Shown here piece by piece: positions 7,099 through 14,042 of a stretch of DNA of 14,042 bases. The position numbers and the translations under genes were made by a program. Origin of the DNA: Gyrodactylus bullatarudis. Lineage: Eukaryota > Platyhelminthes > Monogenea > Gyrodactylidea > Gyrodactylidae. The notes beneath the pieces are model-generated. The model saw only the letters and a list, made by a program, of their open reading frames with translations, made no database searches and was not told the DNA's origin. The stretch's first letter is position 1. Each line of letters begins with the position of its first letter. The stretch is from positions 1-14,042 of the forward strand of contig SSNU01003004.1 in the NCBI GenBank assembly GCA_012064415.1. Reading direction: 5' to 3'.

Positions 7099-8722
7099 AT
7101 GAAGGTTCTTTTTACCATTTTGTTATTTGCTTCACAAGCAATCATTGTTTTTTCTTACAAAAGCTATAGAGGGTAATATTCTTAACTTTATTGAAAAGTT
7201 ATATAAAATACACAATAACTAGCGAGGAAAATGAAATTTATAAGGAATTACGCACATTAGAAAACGAGGTAATTGCTTGAAAATTTTTCAATTTCAATAG
7301 GGTTACATTGACGTTTGGAATTCTGGAATTAATCCAAGGAATATTGTGTTTCTTGCTGGACCAAAAGATTTGAAGAAAGTAGAAGAGTTGATACGCTCAT
7401 ATAGTTTGGAGAATGAAACTATTCGTGACTACACGATAGCAAGGTAAATTATTCTCTCAAATTTATAGAACAAATAAGACGAATTCGTCAAGATTTTTTG
7501 TCAAACAATGATGCTCGAATATCAGGCCTTCTTAATCGATCAAAGAGATCCCTTGGAAAGTTTGAAAACCACGTCAAATATTTCAGTTATAGTGATGTAA
7601 ATTTGTCATTAACATTTGGGAAATTCCTTTTCAGATTATGATCCTGTTGGATGCTCTAAAGAATAATTATCCTCAGGTTGAAACAGAAATCTTGAACAAG
7701 ACTGAAGAAGGCAGATCAATTGTTCTGGTTAAAGTAAATTAAGCATCATTAGAAATCATCCTATAGATAATAAATGGAAAAGATCTTCCAACAATTTGGC
7801 TGGATGCAGGAATTCACGCGCGTGAATGGATAGCTCCAGCAAGTGCTTTATTCTTCATCGATGAGGTGATTTTATTACTTTATCTTTATTTGAATGTTTA
7901 ATACAGATTCTGACCAGTGAAACAAAATTGAGCAAAATGTTCAATTTCTTCATAATCCCGCTGTTAAATCCGGATGGTTATGCCTATACATTTACGAGAG
8001 TAAATTTTGTTCGATTAGATTAATCATTAACAGGCAAGGTTGTGGAGGAAGAATAGGAGAATGATAAATGATTGTGCCGGAGTGGACTTGAACAGGAATT
8101 TTCCATTCCAATGGGGTGGTTCAGAGAAGACAATGCAAAGTTGTGGAGACACCAATCCAGGTGATGCCCCGGGCTCGGAGAAAGAATCAAGAGCAGTAAT
8201 AGACGCCCTAGAGAAAATCAATAAAGAATATAATTTCATTGGATATTTCACGGTTCATTCTTATGGACAATTCTTGCTAACTGCCTATGGGTATAAGGCA
8301 ATGAACTATCCATCAAACTATGACAAATTGGTAGGTTATATTAGCCCTAAATCCATGTTTAAAGATGAGTTCTGCTAGAAGGGCGGCTGATGCAGTAGCT
8401 GAAACATTCGGATACAGATATACTGTTGGCAGTGCATCGGATTTATTATGTAAGTGTTTTTTTCACGAATTAAAAAAAACACAAGAAAAGAACTTGTAAA
8501 TAATTGAAATGAATTAATTCATTTTTAATTTCTTTTCTATCAGATGAAGCTTCCGGTGGATCTGATGATTATGTAACACATAAGTACACTCTCAATTATT
8601 CGTACACAATAGAATTGCCTGACCAAGGTCGTCATGGATTCATTATGCCTCCGTCGTATATAAAGGTTGTTGGCAAACAGTTAGTCATGTTGTTAGAAAA
8701 TATTTTATCAAATTGGCCATAA
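7099..8722 (+). CDS. Secreted M14 metallocarboxypeptidase zymogen, carboxypeptidase B-like
   Basis: Ten exons (7099-7172, 7223-7268, 7301-7443, 7479-7596, 7635-7733, 7767-7865, 7907-7999, 8034-8330, 8365-8449, 8544-8722) join in frame to 410 aa, the usual length of a preprocarboxypeptidase. All nine introns are GT-AG; eight are 32-50 nt and the last is 94 nt. A hydrophobic signal peptide covers about residues 1-19. A propeptide follows and ends at a dibasic RSKR (108-111). The mature enzyme has zinc ligands H177 and E180 (IHAREW), H299 (TVHSYGQ), substrate-binding N244 R245 (DLNRNF) and R229, disulfide pair C238/C261, tyrosine Y352 and catalytic E375 (TIELPDQG). The specificity-pocket residue (CPA position 255) is Asp359 in GGSDD, as in carboxypeptidase B, so cleavage of C-terminal Lys/Arg is inferred. 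A digestive role in the gut lumen is likely. No catalytic residue is missing. Confidence 0.93.
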
Positions 8723-8758
8723 AAATTCGATTATATATATTTATTTATTTATAGCTTT

Positions 8759-8764
8759 AATAAA
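8759..8764 (+). terminator. Poly(A) signal of the carboxypeptidase gene
   Basis: AATAAA starts 37 bases after the TAA stop at 8720-8722, in an AT-rich 3' untranslated region. Placement is typical for a short metazoan 3' end. Confidence 0.65.
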
Positions 8765-8983
8765 GAAATTTATTTATGCAATTTTTGTAACTTTTTCGTC
8801 TGATTTATGATGTTTTTAAATGAATTAATCATTTCTTTAAATTAAAATTTTCTCCAAAAATACTGTGTATTTTACTACAACTCATTGAATGAATGAGTCA
8901 TTCATGATTATTTTAACAGAATAAAGTTATTTGTTAAACGAAAATAAATTCAATAGTTGTCGAAAGCATACCTCATAGATTTT
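8765..8983. other. Convergent intergenic region with AP-1-like palindrome
   Basis: This separates the plus-strand peptidase from the minus-strand small membrane protein. ATGAATGAGTCATTCAT at 8889-8905 is palindromic except at its central base and contains TGAGTCA, the AP-1 consensus. Its position between two gene 3' ends makes a regulatory role uncertain. Confidence 0.4.
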
Positions 8984-9328
8984 TTAAACATTAAATCCAA
9001 TATCTGATTTCATTTGAATTGCTTCTGGGGGACAATAAGGTGGAGGTGGAGCTTGAGGCGGTGATTGATCATAAGATTCAGGTGGAGGATAAGATTTTTC
9101 AGGGGCACTAGGTTTCGAAAGAGGTTCTTGACATTGATCTTCATCTGTAGGGATTTGATATTGATTCGGTAAAGGCCGGGCTTTATTTTTCCTAAAGCAG
9201 CAAAAACAAAAGACAAGTGTTGCACAGATAACAATTGAGAACACAACGAATGTTGTGACTAATATTTTAATCACACGAGCCCTAGTTAGAACCGGTTGCA
9301 CTTTAATATATAAGTTATCTTTTGACAT
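8984..9328 (-). CDS. Small single-pass membrane protein with PPPY tail, paralogue 1
   Basis: The minus-strand frame from ATG at 9328-9326 encodes 114 aa. A short basic N-terminal segment precedes one hydrophobic helix (about 19-45, with several Cys: VFCFCCF at its end). A basic stop-transfer RKNKAR follows, then a Pro/Gln/Ser-rich cytoplasmic tail with Tyr-containing motifs, and the end PPPPYCPP (94-101) with a terminal block QMKSDIGFN. PPxY motifs bind WW domains such as those of Nedd4-family ubiquitin ligases, so an adaptor or trafficking role is possible but inferred. It shares layout, PPPYCPP and the terminal QMK..IGFN block with the gene at 10383-10619. There is no cleavable signal peptide, and the topology could be type III. 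The frame remains open upstream of the ATG without another Met, so a 5' exon is not excluded. I do not recognise a named family. Confidence 0.75.
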   Translation of the reverse strand: MSKDNLYIKVQPVLTRARVIKILVTTFVVFSIVICATLVFCFCCFRKNKARPLPNQYQIPTDEDQCQEPLSKPSAPEKSYPPPESYDQSPPQAPPPPYCPPEAIQMKSDIGFNV

Positions 9329-10382
9329 ATTCAAATCAATATTTAAGTTGAAATTTAAGGTTTTTAATTTTAAGCTTGGTTGTAATTTCGATGATAATCT
9401 GAACTTTTGTCAAAGTACTTACTGTTTGTAGACTAGCTTGAACAGTAATAGACTATATTTAAAATTGATGAGTCTAAATTTCAGACTCTAGTAGTTGGTC
9501 TCGTATATAAAAATGTGACTCAAAATTATTTAGTTAAAAAATTTTAACTTTGGAGCACAGCAAAACTAACCGTGAAATTTAATTCATTCTTTTATTAAAA
9601 TCCATGTGTGAAAGTTACAAATTTCAAATCAAAAATTTCTAATTTACAAACTTTTTAAGTTACTTCTTAAAATTAAACAGTCTTTATGATGAACAGTTTA
9701 TCAGCTAGAACCTTATTTTTAAATTAAGAAGTTAATCATTTTTGCATTAGGAAAGTTCCTGTGTTAAAAATATATTAAGAATTTAATGAGTCTCATAATG
9801 CGACTTAAAGGTAAACTTTAATGCAAAAAAAATTTATACTAGTAAGTAATACTAAGTAATTATAAGAGTACAAATATTGACCATGTTAGAAATTTTAATT
9901 TGGCACAAATAATATTTGCAAAATTGTTTTTCTAATTGCTGTGAAGAATCTTCACTGAAGAATCCACATCGTCTGATCGTCAAATGAGTCTTGGCAAAGT
10001 ATATTGTAAAAATGAATTTTTACCACTGAAATCTGCCAAATTAAAGCCTTTAAATGATAATATGTAATTAAGCCCTTGTTATGAATATTCATACAGAATT
10101 TTGTCCAAATATAAAAAGGTTCATACAACTTGTATGATTACTTCATATCTTTGAAAAAATATTTATTATCATGTGCCTTAAGTTTGAATAATGAATACTC
10201 TAAATTGTATAGTCACTGACAAATCGATAGTTCGTGAGAAAAATCTGATTTTTATTGCAGAAAAATATTGAAATAAATTGTTAAAATAAAACTTTAAAAG
10301 TCATGATACATTAAATATACGAATAAAAATGAAATCGAACAAGCTTCGACGTGATTATTTATGAAGGCATACTTAAAATGTG
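9329..10382. other. Intergenic region between the two paralogues
   Basis: A TATATA string near 9505-9511 (minus strand) could serve paralogue 1. A donor-like GTAAGT and acceptor-like TTCAG lie only 24 bases apart upstream of its ATG. A minus-strand AATAAA (10256-10251) lies about 127 bases after the stop of paralogue 2. I find no further gene. Confidence 0.4.
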
Positions 10383-10619
10383 TCATATATTAAATCCAAT
10401 TTGATCTGGTTTCATTTGAGCTGGTGGAGGTGGACAATAAGGTGGTGGTTGGTTGTAAGATGGATTTGTGGGATGTTGATTTTGCACAGCACTATTATGA
10501 CTTGACTTCAGTGTTTTCTTGCAGCAATATACAATTAAAAGGGCAATTATTACAATAAAAACAACAGCAACAACTATTGTAGAGATGAGAATTTTTCCAA
10601 GTTTGGACAGTATTCCCAT
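10383..10619 (-). CDS. Small single-pass membrane protein with PPPY tail, paralogue 2
   Basis: ATG at 10619-10617 in an AAAATGG context starts 78 aa ending at TGA 10385-10383. Residues 1-9 are short and basic, about 10-33 form a strongly hydrophobic helix ending in YCCKK, and the tail carries NPSY, PPPYCPPPP (58-66) and the terminal block QMKPDQIGFNI. It is a shorter version of the protein at 8984-9328, on the same strand about 1 kb away, so tandem duplication followed by loss or gain of tail sequence is likely. The conserved ends suggest that the PPxY motif and the IGFN terminus are the functional parts. A PPxY motif predicts WW-domain binding (established for the motif, inferred here). I do not recognise an orthologue by name. 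Confidence 0.78.
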   Translation of the reverse strand: MGILSKLGKILISTIVVAVVFIVIIALLIVYCCKKTLKSSHNSAVQNQHPTNPSYNQPPPYCPPPPAQMKPDQIGFNI

Positions 10620-10700
10620 TTTGAAATTGACTCAATATGCTGATAGTGCAAATTGTGGAAATCAAAAGGTTTTTGATGTAATTGTAGTCTTAAACTTAAG

Positions 10701-10708
10701 ATTATATA
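10701..10708 (-). promoter_or_regulatory. Possible TATA box of paralogue 2
   Basis: The minus strand reads TATATAAT about 82 bases upstream of the ATG at 10619. Transcription would start near 10675, leaving a leader of roughly 55 nt. There is no clear initiator match, so this is tentative. Confidence 0.35.
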
Positions 10709-11378
10709 TTACAGGAGGCTAATTTGGCTGGAAATAAAATAAAGTATGAGTTTCTTGACACTGCTCTTTAAGAACAGTTCTTGGTTAATCAAACACGAGA
10801 TTCGTTTAAACAAATTTATTTACTCGATTGAGGCCTTAAATTGGTCATAAATTTATTAATATTATTTTAAGTTAAATTTTAATTTTTTATTGAATTTCAA
10901 ATTGAAATTTTCAATAATTATAATTGAAATTATTAAAAATTACAAATTGTAAATTACATTGTAACTTACAACTTGTAACTTATATGTCTACTTAAAAGTA
11001 TATGGATAAAGTAGACAAAAATTTATCAAGAGTTGTCAAAAAAAATTCACAACAAAATAAGTGAAGGGGTGTATGTTTTTGATCAAAGCAATTATTCGTG
11101 TAGAAGATCCACCAGAAGATTGCTTCTCTCAGTTTTTATGTAGAATTTTCCTGAAAAATTGAAGTCATCAACTAATTGGATAGACAAATGAACAAGAAAA
11201 GGTGAATCCTGGTGCTACATGACTTGGAAGAATTAGTAGTTCCTAACATGAAAAAATTCAGAATATTTCGAAGAGAGGAAGGTCTAAGATGTCAAGTTTT
11301 GACAAGCTGTAACCTGGTGAATGTGAGAAAGTTCTTATTTCTAGAATAATAGGATTTCTATATAAAATTTAAAAAATA
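10709..11378. other. Intergenic AT-rich stretch
   Basis: Positions 10850-11000 are very AT-rich with many short inverted strings built from AATTTCAAATTGAAATT-like units. A short plus-strand frame near 11070-11140 reads DQSNYSCRRSTRRLLLSV and ends in a stop. I recognise nothing in it. Confidence 0.4.
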
Positions 11379-11384
11379 TTTATT
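11379..11384 (-). terminator. Poly(A) signal of the 474-aa gene
   Basis: AATAAA on the minus strand lies about 36 bases after the TGA at 11422-11420. It overlaps the alternative stop codon (11385-11383) that would be used if the upstream A10 run were one base shorter. Confidence 0.55.
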
Positions 11385-11419
11385 AATCAAATTCAGGGAA
11401 TGCGCTTTCAATATCAGCA

Positions 11420-12844
11420 TCAATACCTTTTTTTTTTGACAAATCCGAGTTTTTTTCTGCTTTGTCTGAAGCATCTTTCTTGTTCGAATTTTAGGCTAGT
11501 TTGATATTGGAAAGTGTAGTTATCTATTGGGTAGCTCATGGGTTCATATGTGAAAAGATTTTCAATTCCAAAAATCTTGAGATAACGAGAAAAAGTTTCA
11601 GAATTTATCTTCATAATTGCTTGCAAGACCTTGGGAATTTTATCTAAGCAGTTTATCTTAAGTTCATTTATTTTGGTGAATAATTTATATAGTTTGAATT
11701 TTCCCGATTCGTCAATAATTATTTCATCGATTTCTTCTCCAATAGCAAGATTTATGTAGTTAAACAAGAGGTTCATTGAATTAATATTCTCACCAGCAAC
11801 TTCAAAGCAAATTTTTTCGCGGTAATATTTATAAAAATTAGATCTTTCACTTTTGTGTCCCGTTAGATGAGCTTTGAAAACTTTTAGCATCCATATAAGG
11901 GAACAGTGATATCTTACATTTTTGTTCACCATGTGATAATACCAAGTTAACACGCAGAGACAACTGTATAAATTCTTTTCCTCTTGAATCGTAGGCAAGG
12001 GTGGGATACTCATCCATTTATATTCATAAAAGCTTTCAGTCATAACTAGAATGTTTTCTTTAAATTTCTTTGAGTATCTCCTGCAAAGGTATAACGAAAG
12101 ATTTTTTGTTTCAAAGATTATTTTCCTTAAATTGTAAGATAATTCCCTTTTAATATCTGTACAAAGTATTAAGTTCATGACTATTTCATAGAAATCATCT
12201 CGGCGCGAAATCTTTTCATGAGTCAATAACAGCTCCAAAATTTTTAGTTCATTATGAACTGAGGCAAAAGGTTTTTTCTTGAGAAGGTATATCTTAAACT
12301 GTCTCAACATTTCCCGTTTGAGTAAATATCTATTTACAGAATTTCCTGATTCTTTGGGACAATCTTCAAATAGATCAATGTTTTCATCCAGACAATCTTC
12401 ATAGTTTGTTACTACATGTGGGAGGGGTCGTTCCTTATCCCGTTCGTAGGACATGTTACTCTTTAATTTGATTAAGCTCATCATTAGGGTGGACTTGAGC
12501 AAGTATTGATTTTTTAATTCTTTAAATTTTTCCGACAGAATGATTTCGAAAAGTGGGATTATCTCCATAAGATCAATTGGATCTCCGCTCTCAATAAAAT
12601 TTTGTAAAGGTCTAAGGAGTATTTCAACATCAAACTCATAGTATACGATACCAGGGTATTTCTTGGGTTTAGTTAGAGAGAGATTATTTAAAACAACAAA
12701 TTTTTGGTAAATACCACTGTATGACGTCTTGTTGAAAAGTTTAGTAAACGGAAATCTAGCAGGATTTGAATAATAGGATACTTCTTTAACGAGATTGTAC
12801 TGGGCAGAATGATTGTAAGATCTGAATGTTGACGATGATTCCAT
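11420..12844 (-). CDS. Unrecognised 474-aa helical protein, no introns
   Basis: A single minus-strand frame runs from ATG at 12844-12842 to TGA at 11422-11420. The frame is also open upstream to about 12968 without any other ATG, so an upstream exon is possible. The N-terminus is Ser/Thr/Asn-rich, the rest is Leu/Lys/Glu/Ile-rich and looks mostly alpha-helical, with scattered Cys and no signal peptide or clear membrane helix. Near the C-terminus a basic cluster (RQSRKKLGFVKKKRY) could be a nuclear localisation signal. I recognise no domain and assign no function. The C-terminus depends on an A10 run (plus-strand T10, 11428-11437). In the frame entered with one A fewer, the tail becomes acidic (GIDADIESAFPEFD) and stops at 11385-11383. 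A long intronless frame is odd beside genes split every 100 bases or so. Confidence 0.75.
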   Translation of the reverse strand: MESSSTFRSYNHSAQYNLVKEVSYYSNPARFPFTKLFNKTSYSGIYQKFVVLNNLSLTKPKKYPGIVYYEFDVEILLRPLQNFIESGDPIDLMEIIPLFEIILSEKFKELKNQYLLKSTLMMSLIKLKSNMSYERDKERPLPHVVTNYEDCLDENIDLFEDCPKESGNSVNRYLLKREMLRQFKIYLLKKKPFASVHNELKILELLLTHEKISRRDDFYEIVMNLILCTDIKRELSYNLRKIIFETKNLSLYLCRRYSKKFKENILVMTESFYEYKWMSIPPLPTIQEEKNLYSCLCVLTWYYHMVNKNVRYHCSLIWMLKVFKAHLTGHKSERSNFYKYYREKICFEVAGENINSMNLLFNYINLAIGEEIDEIIIDESGKFKLYKLFTKINELKINCLDKIPKVLQAIMKINSETFSRYLKIFGIENLFTYEPMSYPIDNYTFQYQTSLKFEQERCFRQSRKKLGFVKKKRY

Positions 12845-12916
12845 TGTTGTTGAATTGGGACTAGGTTTTTTTTGGTAACAGTTCAAAAGAAGTTCAGCGA
12901 AAGTTTTCTTTTTTTG

Positions 12917-12950
12917 GGGGGGGGGGGTGACTCTTATTGACCAATAAGAG
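12917..12950. repeat. G11 run and 9-bp hairpin upstream of the 474-aa frame
   Basis: A T7-G11 tract ends at 12927. It is followed at 12931-12950 by CTCTTATTG-AC-CAATAAGAG, a perfect inverted repeat with a two-base loop. The G run is prone to length error and lies inside the upstream extension of the open frame, so the true 5' structure of that gene cannot be read safely here. Confidence 0.7.
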
Positions 12951-13467
12951 TTGAATAAATCAATTTTACGTGTTAAATTCTAGTATAACTAAAGGGGGTA
13001 ATGATAGATTATCAGAATATACCTAAAATACACCCAATTCTCTATATTCACCTATATGCCAATACCTCAATAGATGTTCAGTAAAAGTCTTTGTTTTAAT
13101 TAATTAGATTACAATTCAATTTTAAAATTAATTTTCTTAAGTTCTAACATTGTAATTGGTTTTTATATTAGAGTTGTACCTCTATAAAAAATGTAACAAA
13201 CCTATCCCTCTCCTCTCTGCTCCTTTTAAGTTGAGAAAATTAATGTATAGCTACTATAAAGTAAATTCATAAGTGTCAAACTTTCCAAAAAATTCACTCA
13301 AGCTTAATCCCTTCGATAGAGAATTTTCTGCTGATTCTTTCTATCTGATACAAAGACCAGATTCGTTCAATTCTTGTCTCATAAAGCACTCGCGAACATT
13401 GGAGCAGTTTTGATTTCGGATTAAAAAAAGGATTTTCCCTTTTTTCGTCTTATTAAAATAACGCTAG
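12951..13467. other. Intergenic stretch with a short coding-like frame
   Basis: The plus strand is open without ATG from 13273 to a TGA at 13411-13413 (46 codons) and reads in part NPFDREFSADSFYLIQRPD. Its composition is protein-like and it lies just upstream of the LINE-like frame, so it may be a decayed part of the same element. No motif is diagnostic. The rest is AT-rich with nothing recognisable. Confidence 0.3.
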
Positions 13468-13773
13468 TTTTTCGGGCTACTCCTCAGCTATAAAGCAGTC
13501 CTTGACTTTTCTTCTCTTTATCCTATCTGGCTTAGAAGAATTGCTGCTTCAACAATTCTCTACAACAACTATAAAGGTGAGGAAAGTACCCCTGCATACA
13601 ATACCCGTAACAAGCGACCTTTCTCAATTCTACTCAGGAACATTTTAACTTTACAAACCAGGTTCCAAATTGTGTTAAGGAATATTCCATCTTCCAACAT
13701 CAAGTCCTCATGGGATTTCCTTTCCAAAATGATCCCCGAAAATCATAACCCATTTTCAAACTTTTTCTCATGA
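13468..13773 (+). pseudogene. LINE ORF2 C-terminal tail-like fragment
   Basis: An open frame of 101 codons without an early ATG runs from a TAG at 13465-13467 to TGA at 13771-13773. It reads LYPIWLRRIAASTILYNNYK, then AYNTRNKR, and further on SSNIKSSWDFLSKMIP. The order L..RR.AA..LLYN..KG, then NTRNK, then a SWDxLxxxIP block resembles the region after the reverse transcriptase in Jockey/CR1-type LINE ORF2 proteins (RR..A..LLYK..G, TR.., LWNxLP). There is no reverse transcriptase catalytic motif in the window on this strand. The alternative is an exon of an unknown gene. Confidence is limited because recognition is by pattern only. Confidence 0.4.
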
Positions 13774-13823
13774 ACTCAGATCACTATGTAATACATAGTA
13801 TGTATATTTTATAGGGATAATTA

Positions 13824-14042
13824 CAAAAGGCAAACAATTTTTTTATTTTTATCAAAATGCAAACAATAGATCTTACAAAAGGCAAATAATGTATACGTGT
13901 TTTTTCAAAACCCAGACAAGATCTATGCGAATATTATCATAAGGCAAAGGTTAACATTATTTTTTTAACTAAACACAAACTTTTTTACCAAACACAAACA
14001 TATATTTCTGCATAGTTCACAAAACACAAACATATATTTCTG
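13824..14042. repeat. Degenerate tandem repeat, about 30-bp period, runs off the end
   Basis: Eight copies of a 12-base core like CAAAAGGCAAAC start at 13824, 13853, 13876, 13906, 13938, 13969, 13988 and 14020, mostly 29-32 bases apart. The last two copies share the 21-base string starting AAACACAAACATATATTTC (13990-14010 and 14022-14042). The copies are more alike towards the right edge. It follows the LINE-like fragment and could be its 3' tail, or the edge of a satellite. Confidence 0.75.

Noticed and set aside
7444..7468. A 25-nt intron ending at TATAG in the carboxypeptidase
   Set aside because: It would put the next exon in a stop-containing frame. The acceptor ten bases later (intron 7444-7478) keeps the frame open.
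8027..8251. Minus-strand frame opposite carboxypeptidase exon 8
   Set aside because: It is a shadow of a well-supported exon with zinc-binding and disulfide residues.
9010..9246. Alternative minus-strand frame within paralogue 1
   Set aside because: The frame encoding PPPYCPP and IGFN is supported by the second paralogue; this one is not.
9400..9440. A 24-nt intron upstream of paralogue 1
   Set aside because: Donor and acceptor strings exist but no coding start lies upstream, so nothing tests it.
10519..10722. Plus-strand 67-codon frame opposite paralogue 2
   Set aside because: It overlaps the membrane helix of a supported gene and has no motif.
1..14042. tRNA, rRNA or CRISPR arrays
   Set aside because: No tRNA-like internal boxes with a foldable cloverleaf, no rRNA-like sequence, and no regularly spaced identical repeats beyond those reported.

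Overview
The window is eukaryotic, AT-rich and apparently animal. It has spliceosomal introns, AATAAA poly(A) signals, a secreted metallocarboxypeptidase, a TLC-domain membrane protein and fragments of several transposon classes. Intron sizes are striking: ten of the eleven introns I can place by reading frame are 28 to 50 nt. The carboxypeptidase family, base composition and transposon mix fit an arthropod, and a parasitic copepod is my tentative guess. The sequence alone does not settle this.

Left part (1-4220) is a transposon graveyard. It opens with a minus-strand LINE reverse-transcriptase fragment (1-202) that runs into a diverged foldback (189-380). Next is a 402-bp insertion flanked by a 12-bp direct repeat. 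This is an almost perfect palindrome with 166-bp arms, and its loop is a complete minus-strand type I hammerhead self-cleaving ribozyme (560-604). After about 1.9 kb with no confident gene comes a second, larger foldback (2698-3419, arms about 265 bp and about 99% identical). It abuts the stop codon of a decayed piggyBac transposase (3426-4220, minus).

Middle part (5800-8722) holds two divergent host genes. A TLC-domain membrane protein (minus, 3 exons, 248 aa) and a carboxypeptidase B-like M14 zymogen (plus, 10 exons, 410 aa) are separated by 487 bp. That gap contains a TATA/initiator pair for the peptidase and a 12-bp inverted repeat.

Right part (8984-14042) carries two small minus-strand paralogues with one membrane span and a C-terminal PPPYCPP tail (114 and 78 aa). 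It also carries a long intronless frame for an unrecognised protein (474 aa) whose C-terminus turns on an A10 run. A plus-strand fragment resembling a LINE ORF2 tail (13468-13773) is followed by a degenerate tandem repeat of about 30 bp that runs off the end.

The host genes do not form an obvious pathway. The most unusual object is the palindrome with a ribozyme at its tip.
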